DNA of 64,000 nucleotides, taken from assembly GCA_002413045.1 (NCBI GenBank), contig DHWF01000027.1, positions 44,247 through 108,246 on the forward strand, written 5' to 3'. Below, one piece after another: positions 33,656 through 42,054 of this stretch (the stretch's first letter is position 1; each line of letters begins with the position of its first letter). The notes under the pieces are model-generated. The model was not told where the DNA came from. It worked only from the letters and a program-made list of their open reading frames with translations, and made no database searches. Origin of the DNA: Chloroflexi bacterium UBA5189 (GTDB lineage: Bacteria > Chloroflexota > Limnocylindria > Limnocylindrales > CSP1-4). Made by a program: the position numbers and the translations under genes.

Positions 33656-34828
33656 TCAGCCGATGCGCAGGCCGAGGATCTTGCGGGCGATGACGAGGCG
33701 CTGGATCTGGCTCGTTCCCTCGCCGATCTCGGTGAGCTTCGCGTCGCGCAGGTAGCGCTCTACCGGGTACTCGGTCACGTAGCCGTAGCCGCCGTGGACC
33801 TGGATCGCGTTGTTCGTGACCCGCGAGCTCACTTCGGAGGCGAAGAGCTTCGCCTGCGCGGCGACGAGCGAATAGTCGCGGCCCTGGTCCTTGAGCCAGG
33901 CTGACTTCCAGACGAGCGCGCGCGCCGCCTCGATCTCGGTCGCCATGTCCGCGATCATGAACGCGACGCCCTGGAAGCTGCCGATCGGCTTGCCGAACTG
34001 CTGGCGCGTCTGGACGTACGGGATCGATGCGTCGAAGGCGCCCTGGGCGATCCCCACGGCGAGCGCGCCGATGCTGATCCGGCCGCCGTCGAGGATCTTG
34101 AGGAACGTCCGGAACCCGTCGCCACGCTCGCCGAGCAGGTTCTCGTACGGGATTCGGCAGTGGTCGAACGCGAGCTCGCCGGTCGCCGAGGCGTGGAGCC
34201 CGAGCTTGTCCTCGATCCGGACGACGCGAAAGCCTGATGTGTCCGCCGGAAAGATGAACGCGGAGATCTCCGCGCCGCCGCCTTCCTTCGTTCCGGTCTT
34301 GGCCGTGATGATGTATGTCCCGGCCTGGCCGGCGTTGGTGATGAACCGCTTGCTGCCGTCGATCACCCACTCGCCACCGACGCCGTCCTCGTCGCCCTCG
34401 AGGCGCGCGGTGGTCCTCGTGCCGCCCGCGTCGGAGCCGGCGCCCGGCTCGGTCAGGCCGTACGCGCCGATGACGTGGCCACTCGCCATCGGGACGAGGT
34501 AGCGGTCCTTCTGCTCCTTCGTGCCGGCGAGGTGGAGCGGCCCACAGCCAAGCGAGGTATGCGCCGCGACGATCAGCCCGAGGGACCCCCATACGCGCCC
34601 GATTTCCTCGACCGCGATTGCATAGGCGAGGGTGTCCATCCCGGCGCCGCCCTCGTCCTCGGGGATCGGGATGCCGAGCCAGCCCATCTCGCCGAGCCGG
34701 CGGACGACCTCGACCGGGAACTTGTGCTCGCGCTCGTGCTCCTCGATGACCGGCGCGACTTCCTTGACCATGAAGTCGCGGATCGTCGATCGGAGGAGCT
34801 GGTGCTCCCCGGAGAGGTCGAGATCCAT
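33656..34828 (-). CDS. Acyl-CoA dehydrogenase
   Basis: The 390-aa product (ATG 34828) has family signatures IGAYGLTEPGAGSDAGGTRT, GSKRFITNAGQAGTYIITAK, then FGKPIGSFQGVAFMIADMAT and IQVHGGYGYVTEYPVERYLR with DAKLTEIGEGTSQIQRLVIA. The IGEGTSQIQ segment contains the catalytic Glu of short-chain/branched-chain type enzymes. It is FAD-dependent and oxidises acyl-CoA thioesters. TACGCT ends 7 bases before the start. Convergent with the lipoprotein gene. Confidence 0.93.
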   Translation of the reverse strand: MDLDLSGEHQLLRSTIRDFMVKEVAPVIEEHEREHKFPVEVVRRLGEMGWLGIPIPEDEGGAGMDTLAYAIAVEEIGRVWGSLGLIVAAHTSLGCGPLHLAGTKEQKDRYLVPMASGHVIGAYGLTEPGAGSDAGGTRTTARLEGDEDGVGGEWVIDGSKRFITNAGQAGTYIITAKTGTKEGGGAEISAFIFPADTSGFRVVRIEDKLGLHASATGELAFDHCRIPYENLLGERGDGFRTFLKILDGGRISIGALAVGIAQGAFDASIPYVQTRQQFGKPIGSFQGVAFMIADMATEIEAARALVWKSAWLKDQGRDYSLVAAQAKLFASEVSSRVTNNAIQVHGGYGYVTEYPVERYLRDAKLTEIGEGTSQIQRLVIARKILGLRIG

Positions 34829-34835
34829 CGATCCG

Positions 34836-34863
34836 AGCGTACCATCCGGCACCCTGCTAGCCT
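34836..34863. promoter_or_regulatory. Divergent promoter pair in 41 bp, acyl-CoA dehydrogenase / SufR-like regulator
   Basis: On the minus strand TACGCT (34841-34836) is 7 bases from ATG 34828. On the plus strand TAGCCT (34858-34863) is 6 bases from ATG 34870. Polymerase footprints would overlap, so the two genes may be reciprocally expressed. Confidence 0.45.
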
Positions 34864-34869
34864 CGGTTC

Positions 34870-35595
34870 ATGCCCGAGCCAGCCCCTCTGGCCGCCCCCA
34901 GCCGCGATCCGCTTCCCGCCGCCACGAACGGGCGGGCCGGCACCGATGTGGCGTCTCCCTCGGCCCTCCGACGCGAGATCCTGGTCCACCTGCGCCAGCT
35001 CGGGCCCACGTCGCCGGACACCCTGGCCTCGGCGCTCGGCGCCAGCCGGACCGGCGTCCTCCAGCAGCTCCATGCGCTCGAGGACACGGGTCTCGTCAGC
35101 CACGCTGCGGAGAAGCACGGCGTGGGCAGGCCGCGCCATCTGTACGACGTAACGCCCGACGCGCAGCAGCTCTTTCCGACCGACTACGGCGGCTTCGCCT
35201 CCGGCCTGCTGAAGGCAATCGAGGCGGTCGGCGGGGATGACCTCGTCGAGCAGGTCTTCGCCGCGCGTCGGCGCCAGATCGGCGATCGGACGCGGCGGCG
35301 GATGGCCGAGCGCCTACCGGCTGGCGCGAGCCTCGAGGATCGGGTCAGGGTGCTCGCGACACTCCAGGACGAGGCCGGCTACCTCGCCGAGGCAATCATC
35401 GGCGAGGACGGGACGATCCGCCTCCGGGAGCACAACTGCGCGATCGACAAGATCGCCCGCCGCTCGCATGCGCCGTGCGACGCGGAGCTGGCGCTGTTCC
35501 AGGAGATCCTGGGTCCGGGCGTTACCCGTGAATCGCACATCGCCTCCGGCGACCGCTGCTGCACGTACCGCATCGAGCCGACTCGGCCCGACTGA
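34870..35595 (+). CDS. SufR/ArsR-type winged-helix regulator with cysteine cluster
   Basis: The 241-aa product has an N-terminal wHTH (LRREILVHLRQLGPTSPDTL, TGVLQQLHALEDTGLVS, wing GVGRPRHLYDVT) and a C-terminal sensing part. Cysteines lie in HNCAIDKIARRSHAPCDAEL and SGDRCCTYRI, as in SufR-type proteins that bind an Fe-S cluster. SufR members repress suf cluster-assembly genes, but none is adjacent here, so the target is unknown. It may also control the divergent acyl-CoA dehydrogenase gene. Confidence 0.82.
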   Translation: MPEPAPLAAPSRDPLPAATNGRAGTDVASPSALRREILVHLRQLGPTSPDTLASALGASRTGVLQQLHALEDTGLVSHAAEKHGVGRPRHLYDVTPDAQQLFPTDYGGFASGLLKAIEAVGGDDLVEQVFAARRRQIGDRTRRRMAERLPAGASLEDRVRVLATLQDEAGYLAEAIIGEDGTIRLREHNCAIDKIARRSHAPCDAELALFQEILGPGVTRESHIASGDRCCTYRIEPTRPD

Positions 35596-35632
35596 TTTCG
35601 GCGGTGACGTGCAAGCGCCACAGCGCCTTCCT

Positions 35633-35680
35633 CGTCGGGGGTCTGGACGCCGTCCGGCGTCGCTGTCTCGACTCCCGACG
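35633..35680. terminator. Nested hairpins between convergent genes
   Basis: CGTCGGG (35633-35639) pairs with CCCGACG (35674-35680). Inside, GACGCC-GTCC-GGCGTC forms a second stem at 35646-35661. The structure lies between the stops of the SufR-like gene and the deaminase gene, without a U tract. Confidence 0.45.
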
Positions 35681-35726
35681 GATCTGACGCCGTCGGCGGG
35701 GAGCTAGTACAGGAGCAACGCTGGGC

Positions 35727-36782
35727 TCAGGCCTCTTCGCGCTCGACGACCGTGCGGCGCTCGGGCCGGCCGTGGGTGATCGGCACGTCGGAGACGTTCG
35801 GCACGAACGACGCGGCCATCGCGGTCGCGGCCACCTGCTCCTGCTCCTCGACCGAGAGGATGCCCAGGCGACCCAGCGTCGCGAGCTCGTCGCGAATGTA
35901 CGTCTTGAGCATCTCCGGCCCGTCGGTGCTGATCGTGTAGCGGACGCCGTTGCGCCGGAACTGGTCGAAGATCCAGCGGAACTCGTCCCAGCCCGACACA
36001 ACGCGCGTGTTCAGATTCGACGTCGGGCAGACCTCGAGGACGATGCCGCGCTCGTTGAGCATCGCCATCGCCCGCGGGTCGTAGGCGGCCTTGACGCCAT
36101 GCCCGATCCGGTCCGGCTCGAGCAGCTCGACGACGCGGGCGATCTCCTCGACCGGCCCTGATTCGCCGGTGTGGACCGTGATGCCCAGCCCGAACTGGCG
36201 AGCGCGGCGCATCAGCCTGCGATAGTCGGCGACACGGAACGTCGCCGACTCGGGCCCCGCGATGTCGACCCCGACGACGCCGCGATCGTGCCAAGCGATC
36301 GCTTTCTCGACCAGGATCTCGTTCAGCTCGAACGGAAACGCGCGGTCGAGGCAGAAGATCAGGCCCGGCTTGACCGGGTACTCGAGGCTCGCCCGGTCCA
36401 TGCCGCGCGTCGCCGCGGCGATGATGTGATCGAGGTCCTGCTCACCGCCGCGGTTGCGCTTCATCGGGTTGAAGCGCAGCTCCATCGTCGTGATGTTGTT
36501 CTTGCGGTACGCCCCGCCGACGACTTCGTAGACGCTCCGCTCGACCGCGAGCGGCGAGCTCTGGATCAGCTCCGTCCAGTGGAACAGCTGCAGGTACCCG
36601 TCGAACGACTTGGAGCCCTTCGTCGGGACGGTGATGAGGTCGCGGAACTCCCAGTAATCCTTCGTCGGGAGCTTGATCCCCTGGGCGTGGGCGATGCCCC
36701 ACATGATCGCGGGCGTCACCGCGGCGCCAAGATGGCAGTGCAGCTCTGCGAGCGGTATGGACCTGGAGAGCTGGCGAACCAT
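35727..36782 (-). CDS. Adenosine deaminase-family amidohydrolase with altered substrate residues
   Basis: The 351-aa product keeps the metal and catalytic motifs: LAELHCHLGAAVTPAIMWGI (HxH), FGLGITVHTGESGPVEEIAR (HTGE), DRIGHGVKAAYD (GHG), VLEVCPTSNLNT and YTISTDGPEML. Two positions differ from canonical ADA: HxHLD is HxHLG, and the TDDP motif is TDGP. The second Asp and the ribose-contacting Asp are thus lost, so the substrate is probably not plain adenosine. TATCCT ends 9 bases before the ATG, suggesting a leaderless mRNA. Confidence 0.85.
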   Translation of the reverse strand: MVRQLSRSIPLAELHCHLGAAVTPAIMWGIAHAQGIKLPTKDYWEFRDLITVPTKGSKSFDGYLQLFHWTELIQSSPLAVERSVYEVVGGAYRKNNITTMELRFNPMKRNRGGEQDLDHIIAAATRGMDRASLEYPVKPGLIFCLDRAFPFELNEILVEKAIAWHDRGVVGVDIAGPESATFRVADYRRLMRRARQFGLGITVHTGESGPVEEIARVVELLEPDRIGHGVKAAYDPRAMAMLNERGIVLEVCPTSNLNTRVVSGWDEFRWIFDQFRRNGVRYTISTDGPEMLKTYIRDELATLGRLGILSVEEQEQVAATAMAASFVPNVSDVPITHGRPERRTVVEREEA

Positions 36783-36825
36783 GTGCCTCGAAGGATAGCC
36801 GACGTGCTTCCGCTATCGGCGATCG

Positions 36826-37881
36826 CTACCCGGCGAGGGGGATGACTCGGCCTTCCTCGTCGATGGTCGCCTGGCGACGCCGGAGGGCCTTCAGCTCGGC
36901 GCCGGGGACCTGGTCTCGGGCGTGGTAGCTGGAGCGGACGAGCGGACCCGATTCCACGTGCTTGAAGCCGAGGGCGAGCGCCGCCGACTTCATCTCCGCG
37001 AACTCGTCGGGGTGGTAGTAACGCTCGACCGGCAGGTGCTGGAGCGACGGCCGCAGGTACTGGCCGATCGTGAGGATGTCGGTGTCGACGTCGCGAAGCG
37101 CCTCGAACGCCTCGGTCAGCTCGTCGCGGTCCTCGCCGAGGCCGACCATCAGCGAGCTCTTCGTGTGGACCGGGTTGCCGTACTCCTTGGCATAGGCCTT
37201 CGCGCGCTCGAGCACGCCGAGGGTTCGATCCCAGCGGGCGCGCTTGCGGACCGGCTTCTGGAGCCGGCGAACCGTCTCGAGGTTGTGGTTGAGGATGTCC
37301 GGCGCGGCCGCCATGACGTCGCGCAGCGGCGCCTCCTCGCCGTTGAAGTCCGGGATCAGGACCTCGACACCCATGCCGGGGATGCGGTCGCGAAGTTGAC
37401 GGATCGTGTTGGCGAAGACGTGGGCGCCACCGTCGGGCAGGTCGTCACGCGCCACTGAGGTGACGACGACGTGCTCCAGCCCCAGCCCGGAGATCGCCTC
37501 GGCGACGCGGCGCGGCTCGTCCTCGTCGAACCAGGTCGGGCGGCCGGTCTTCACGTTGCAGAAGCCGCAGGCGCGCGTGCACGTGTCGCCCAGGATCATG
37601 ATCGTCGCGGTGCGCTGGTCCCAGCACTCGCCGATGTTGGGGCAGTGAGCCTCTTCGCAGACCGTGTTGAGGTTCAGGCCGCGGAGCAGGCGCTTGAGGT
37701 CGTGGTAGTTGTCGCCCGAGGGCAGCTTCGCGCGGATCCAGTCCGGATGTCGCCGGAGGGCGGTCGACCCATCGGCGGCCGGCCCGTAGGCTCCCCCGCC
37801 CATCGCGATCGTGATCGGCTCGGGGGCGCCGTGGGGGTGGCCGCCGCCCGGCGGGGTGAACATCGGAAGCTCGCGGGCCAC
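36826..37881 (-). CDS. lipA: Lipoyl synthase
   Basis: The 351-aa radical-SAM enzyme inserts sulfur into protein-bound octanoyl groups. It has the LipA-specific auxiliary cluster CEEAHCPNIGEC and the radical-SAM CTRACGFC, then FNVKTG-like NVKTGRPTWFDEDEPRR and the C-terminal GPLVRSSYHA, whose Ser binds the auxiliary cluster. A Gly/Pro-rich extension precedes the core. Start GTG 37881 lies 19 bases after the E2 stop. Placement behind the lipoyl-bearing E2 gene fits its function. Confidence 0.97.
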   Translation of the reverse strand: MARELPMFTPPGGGHPHGAPEPITIAMGGGAYGPAADGSTALRRHPDWIRAKLPSGDNYHDLKRLLRGLNLNTVCEEAHCPNIGECWDQRTATIMILGDTCTRACGFCNVKTGRPTWFDEDEPRRVAEAISGLGLEHVVVTSVARDDLPDGGAHVFANTIRQLRDRIPGMGVEVLIPDFNGEEAPLRDVMAAAPDILNHNLETVRRLQKPVRKRARWDRTLGVLERAKAYAKEYGNPVHTKSSLMVGLGEDRDELTEAFEALRDVDTDILTIGQYLRPSLQHLPVERYYHPDEFAEMKSAALALGFKHVESGPLVRSSYHARDQVPGAELKALRRRQATIDEEGRVIPLAG

Positions 37882-37900
37882 GGTCGGGCGCTCGATCGGC

Positions 37901-39439
37901 CTAGTAGATCGCGGTGTCCGGCCCGACCGACTCGAGCCAGGCCTTGATATCGCGGAGCAGCGCCGCGCCGCCGGCGCCGTCGTTCGCGCGATGGTCGACG
38001 CCGAGGACCATGTTCATGATCGAGCGGATCCCGATGACGTCGCCGTCCGGCGTCTCGACGACGACGGGCCGCTTCGTGATCCGGTCCATCGTCACGATGC
38101 CGACCTCGGGCACGTTCATGATCGGCATGACCATGTTCGTGCCGAGCCAGCCCGTGTTGTCGACGGTGAACGTGCCGCCACCGAAGTCATCGACATGGAA
38201 CTTGTTGGCCCGCGCTCGGTCGGAGACCTCGGCGATCGCCTTGTTGAGCCCGTTGATCGACAGGTTGTCAACGTCGCGAATGACCGGGACGATCAGCCCG
38301 CCCTCCACGGCGACCGCGATGCCGATGTTGATGCGCCGCTTGGCCAGCAGGCCGGCGTCGGTCCAATGGGCGTTGAACGTCGGGTTCCGCTTGAGCGCCT
38401 CCGCGGAGGCCTTCACCACGAACGGGACGAAGCTCAGCGAGATACCTTCGCGGGCCTGGTAGTCGCGCTTCTGCTTGTCACGAAGTCGCACGAGGCTCGT
38501 GACGTCGACCTCCATCTGGACGTAGGCGTGGGGTACCAGCAACGCGCGTGTCATCTGGGCGGCGATGCCCTTGCGCATCTGGGTCATCGGGACGAGGACT
38601 TCGTCCGCGCCCTCGGGGAATGCGATCGTCGGGCTCGCCTGCGTGGCCGGAGCCGGCGAGCGCGGCGCCTGGGCGGCGCTCGGCGCCTGGGCGGCGCTCG
38701 GCGCTGGGGTCGTCGTCGACGCTGCGGCTGCTGTGGCGGCCGGAGCGGCGGCAGCGGCGGCGGCAGGCGCCGCCGCGGCGTTCTGCCGCCCGACCGGCTG
38801 GCCGGTTCGCTGGCTCTCGACGTAGTCGGTGACGTCCTCGCGGGTGATCCTGCCGCCGCCGCCCGTGCCGGCGATCATCGCGGCGGTGAGGCCGTGCTCG
38901 CGGAGGAGGCGACGAACGGCCGGCGTCATGCGGGCATCCGCGTTGCCGGCCAGCTCTGCCGGCCCGCGCTCATCCGAGCCTGCGGGTCCGTGGGTCGCCG
39001 GTGCGCTCATGGCCATCGGCGAGGCCGTCGCGGCATTCGTCGCTGCTGCGGGCACCGACGAAGCAGCCGCCGCGGCCGGTAGCGCCGGAGCGGCGGGCTC
39101 GACGGCAGCCGGGGCGACCGGCGCGGCCGGAGCGGCAGTCGCCGCGGTGGTGGCGGTCGCGGCGGCCGTCGCGCCTGAGCCGTTGCTCGCGGCCGTCGCG
39201 GCGCCGGCCTCCTCGATGACCGCGATCTCGGCGTTGTTGGGGACCGTCGCCCCCTCCTCGACCAGGATCTCCTTGAGAATTCCCTCGAACGGAGATGGCA
39301 CCTCGGCGTTGACCTTGTCGGTGATGACCTCGAGCAGCGGCTCGTACTTGGCGACGTGATCACCGGGCTTCTTCAGCCACTTGCCGATGGTGCCCTCGGC
39401 AACGCTCTCGCCGAGCTGGGGCATCGTCACCTTGGCCAC
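37901..39439 (-). CDS. 2-oxoacid dehydrogenase E2, dihydrolipoamide acyltransferase
   Basis: GTG 39439 follows GGAGGA at workable spacing and gives 512 aa. Domains: lipoyl domain (MPQLGESVAEGTIGKWLKKP, lipoyl-Lys in VITDKVNAEV), Ala/Pro-rich linker, E3/E1-binding domain (ARMTPAVRRLLREHGLTAAM, GGGRITREDVTDYV), a second linker, and the catalytic core ending DHRANDGAGGAALLRDIKAW. The DHRxxDG motif in the core supplies the catalytic His. It transfers acyl groups to CoA in the complex encoded by the flanking genes; pyruvate or branched-chain substrate is undecided. Confidence 0.94.
   Translation of the reverse strand: MAKVTMPQLGESVAEGTIGKWLKKPGDHVAKYEPLLEVITDKVNAEVPSPFEGILKEILVEEGATVPNNAEIAVIEEAGAATAASNGSGATAAATATTAATAAPAAPVAPAAVEPAAPALPAAAAASSVPAAATNAATASPMAMSAPATHGPAGSDERGPAELAGNADARMTPAVRRLLREHGLTAAMIAGTGGGGRITREDVTDYVESQRTGQPVGRQNAAAAPAAAAAAAPAATAAAASTTTPAPSAAQAPSAAQAPRSPAPATQASPTIAFPEGADEVLVPMTQMRKGIAAQMTRALLVPHAYVQMEVDVTSLVRLRDKQKRDYQAREGISLSFVPFVVKASAEALKRNPTFNAHWTDAGLLAKRRINIGIAVAVEGGLIVPVIRDVDNLSINGLNKAIAEVSDRARANKFHVDDFGGGTFTVDNTGWLGTNMVMPIMNVPEVGIVTMDRITKRPVVVETPDGDVIGIRSIMNMVLGVDHRANDGAGGAALLRDIKAWLESVGPDTAIY
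38664..38699. repeat. Tandem 18-bp repeat in the E2 linker
   Basis: Two perfect copies of an 18-bp unit beginning GGCGCCTGGGCGG lie in the linker of the E2 gene, encoding the repeated AAQAPS motif. The copy number could vary between strains without breaking the frame. Confidence 0.6.
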
Positions 39440-39542
39440 TGGGTCAACTTCCTCCGAACGGAACGCGTTGGGGCACCCGAGGTGTCGCGGCACAGTGTCG
39501 CGCATCGCGGCGTGCTGCGCCGCAAATCGAACGCGCGGGCGC

Positions 39543-39881
39543 CTAGCGTCTGCCCATGTAGACGTCGAAGCCACGAGCGACGAGAGCGGTCAGCTCGTCG
39601 ATGAGCACACCGTCGGCGGGGCCGAAGCGGAAGAAGGAGGCGCCTGCGCGTCGCTTCAGCAGGCCGGCTGACACCCCGTCGAGGAGCTCCGGATGTACGT
39701 TGATCGGCAGGAAGTTGAACTTGACGAGCGGGCCGGTTCGGCGGACGCCCGCGAACCAGTCATGGGCATTGGCGCCCGGACGGCGCAGGACCTCCATGCC
39801 GTAGATCTCTGCCGTCTCGAGCTCGTCCTCGTACGGCACGAGGATCGCGCGCAGCTCGGCCTCGAGCTCGTCAATCGTCAT
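39543..39881 (-). CDS. 112-aa protein inside the 2-oxoacid dehydrogenase cluster (DUF1801-like?)
   Basis: ATG 39881 gives 112 aa: MTIDELEAELRAILVPYEDE, AEIYGMEVLRRPGANAHDWF, TGPLVKFNFLPINVHPELLD and a C-terminal SFFRFGPADGVLIDELTALV. The order YGM, two strands, then a helix-rich tail loosely resembles DUF1801/YdhG proteins; that is a weak call. It lies between E1beta (29 bp upstream) and E2, on the same strand, so it is probably co-transcribed. A regulator or assembly partner of the complex is possible; nothing shows it. Confidence 0.7.
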   Translation of the reverse strand: MTIDELEAELRAILVPYEDELETAEIYGMEVLRRPGANAHDWFAGVRRTGPLVKFNFLPINVHPELLDGVSAGLLKRRAGASFFRFGPADGVLIDELTALVARGFDVYMGRR

Positions 39882-39910
39882 GCGCGGAACGAGCCGCTCA
39901 TCCCAAGCGC

Positions 39911-40894
39911 CTAGTACGCCGCGAGCTTGCGGATGCCGTCGGCGATCTTCTCGGGGTTGACCATGAACCAGTCCTCGAGAACGTGGTTGTACGGGACGCC
40001 CGGGACGTCCGGGCCAGCCACGCGAGAGACCGGGCCGTCGAGGTAGTCGAACGCCTCCTCGGCGACGATCGCGGCGAGCTCCGCCCCGTAGCCCAGGAAC
40101 TTGTTGTCCTCGTAGACGATCAGGCACTTGCCGGTCTTCTTGACCGACGACAGGATCGTCTCCTTGTCGAGCGGGCGGAGCGTCCGCAGGTCGACGACCT
40201 CGACGCTGATCCCCTCCTCCGCCACGACGTCGGCGGCCTCCAGGGCGTAGTGGGCCATCAGGCCGTAGGCGAGGATCGTGATCTGCGTGCCGGGGTGCGT
40301 GATCGCCGCCTTGCCAAGCGGCACGAGGTAGTCCGTCGCGGGCACGTCGCCGCGGACGGATCGATACATCTTCTTGTGCTCGAAGTACAGCACGGGGTCC
40401 TCGTCACGGATCGATGACCGGAGCAGGCCCGCCGCGTCATAGGGCGTCGACGGGATGACGACCTTCAGGCCCGGCACGTGGGTGAAGAACGCCTCGACCG
40501 ACTGCGAGTGATAGAGCGCCCCGTGGACCCCGCCGCCGTACGGCGCCCGGACCGTCATCGGCACGCCGAACCCGTTGTTCGAGCGGTAGCGCATCCGGGC
40601 CGCCTCGGACACGAGCTGGTTGAAGGCCGGGAAGATGAAGTCGGCGAACTGGATCTCGGCGATGGGGCGGAGGCCGTTCATTGCCGCCCCGATCGACGTG
40701 CCGATGATCATCGACTCGGACAGCGGCGTGTCGATGACGCGATCCTCGCCGAACTCGGCATACAGCCCATCGGTCGCCAGGAACACGCCGCCCTTCAGCC
40801 CGACGTCCTCGCCGAGCAGGATCACGGACTCGTCGCGCCGCATCTCCTCGGCCATCGTCTCGCGGATCGCCTCGATGAACGTCTTCAGCGCCAT
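39911..40894 (-). CDS. pdhB: 2-oxoacid (pyruvate-type) dehydrogenase E1 beta subunit
   Basis: The 327-aa product starts MALKTFIEAIRETMAEEMRR with GEDVGLKGGVFLATDGL, FGEDRVIDTPLSES, and GLRPIAEIQFADFIFPAFNQ. PYGGGVHGALYHSQSVEAFF and VEVVDLRTLRPLDKETILSS complete the transketolase-like signature. It pairs with E1alpha to decarboxylate the 2-oxoacid with thiamine diphosphate. Its ATG overlaps the E1alpha stop (TGATG), ensuring equal synthesis. Confidence 0.95.
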   Translation of the reverse strand: MALKTFIEAIRETMAEEMRRDESVILLGEDVGLKGGVFLATDGLYAEFGEDRVIDTPLSESMIIGTSIGAAMNGLRPIAEIQFADFIFPAFNQLVSEAARMRYRSNNGFGVPMTVRAPYGGGVHGALYHSQSVEAFFTHVPGLKVVIPSTPYDAAGLLRSSIRDEDPVLYFEHKKMYRSVRGDVPATDYLVPLGKAAITHPGTQITILAYGLMAHYALEAADVVAEEGISVEVVDLRTLRPLDKETILSSVKKTGKCLIVYEDNKFLGYGAELAAIVAEEAFDYLDGPVSRVAGPDVPGVPYNHVLEDWFMVNPEKIADGIRKLAAY

Positions 40895-42054
40895 CAGTCC
40901 ACCGCGCCTTCGGCCGCGGACGCGTCACCTTCGTGGCCCTCGAGCCCGTGGCCGGCGCCGAAGCCCCACGTCGGCGGCGTCTCGCCCGGCCAGTCCTCGG
41001 CGAACACCCACTTCATCGCCGTGTCCGGCGTCGGGTCGGCGGCGCTCTCGGCGTATTCGGTCGCCTCGTCGATGTCGGCCTTGACCTCGGCGGCGATGCT
41101 CGCCTCGAGCTCCTCGGTCAGGACGCCGGCGTCGCGCAGCTCGGCACGGAAGCGCGGCAGCGGATCCTCACCCTTCAGCCCCTCGAGCTCCTCAGCCGAG
41201 CGGTACTTCGTCTGCTGGTCATCGGAGGAGTGCGCGGTCAGGCGGATGACCTTGGCTTCGATCAGCGTTGGGCCGTCGCCGCGCCGCGCCCGATCCACCG
41301 CCTCCTTCGCCGCGCGATAGCAGGCGAGCACGTCCGCGCCGTCGACGATCACGCCCGGGATGCCGTAGCCGGAAGCGCGCGCCGCCACGTCCGGCACCGC
41401 GAGCTGCTTCGAGACCGGCACGCTGATCGCGTAGCCGTTGTTCTCGACGCACAGGATGAACGGCAGCTTGTGGATCGCCGCGAAGTTGAGGCCCTCGTGG
41501 ACGTCGCCCTGGTTGGAGCTGCCCTCGCCCATCGAGGTCAGCGCGACCTGGCCGGTCTTGCGGATCTTCGCCGCGAGCGCGATCCCGACCGCGTGCAGCA
41601 TCTGGGTCGCCACCGGCGACGACAGCGAGACGAGGTTGTTCGCCACGTTCCCGTAGTGGCCCGGCATCTGGCGGCCGCCGGACGAGAGGTCGATCGCCTT
41701 GGCGTACTGGGCGGTGAGGATGTCCCGAGCCTCCATGCCGAAGGTGAGGCACGTGGCGATCGAGCGATAGAACGGCGCGATCCAGTCCTTGCCGCGCTCG
41801 AGCGGCCACGCGATCGCGGCCTGGGCGCCCTCATGGCCCTGGCCGCTGATCACGAACGGGATCCGGCCGGCTCGATTCAGGATCCACATCCGCTCGTCGA
41901 CCGCCCGCGCTGTCGCGATGACCTTGTACATCCCGATCAGGTCGGCGTCGGTCAGCCCAACCGAGGCAGCAAGCTTCGAGACGCCCGGGCCGGACTTCGC
42001 GGCCGAGCCGGCTGCCGCCTTCGCGGTCGACTTCGCGGTCGACTTCGTCGCCAT
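40894..42054 (-). CDS. pdhA: 2-oxoacid (pyruvate-type) dehydrogenase E1 alpha subunit
   Basis: ATG 42054 gives 386 aa with an Ala/Lys/Ser-rich leader (about 25 residues), then LIGMYKVIATARAVDERMWI. ThDP/Mg motif: TSMGEGSSNQGDVHEGLNFA, a GDG-like site with Glu for Asp, followed by ILCVENNGYAISVPVSKQL. The C-terminal phosphorylation-loop equivalent is RLTAHSSDDQQTKYRSAEEL. The AHSSDD pattern is closer to branched-chain-type E1alpha, so the substrate is uncertain. Both ends overlap neighbours by TGATG. Confidence 0.93.
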   Translation of the reverse strand: MATKSTAKSTAKAAAGSAAKSGPGVSKLAASVGLTDADLIGMYKVIATARAVDERMWILNRAGRIPFVISGQGHEGAQAAIAWPLERGKDWIAPFYRSIATCLTFGMEARDILTAQYAKAIDLSSGGRQMPGHYGNVANNLVSLSSPVATQMLHAVGIALAAKIRKTGQVALTSMGEGSSNQGDVHEGLNFAAIHKLPFILCVENNGYAISVPVSKQLAVPDVAARASGYGIPGVIVDGADVLACYRAAKEAVDRARRGDGPTLIEAKVIRLTAHSSDDQQTKYRSAEELEGLKGEDPLPRFRAELRDAGVLTEELEASIAAEVKADIDEATEYAESAADPTPDTAMKWVFAEDWPGETPPTWGFGAGHGLEGHEGDASAAEGAVD

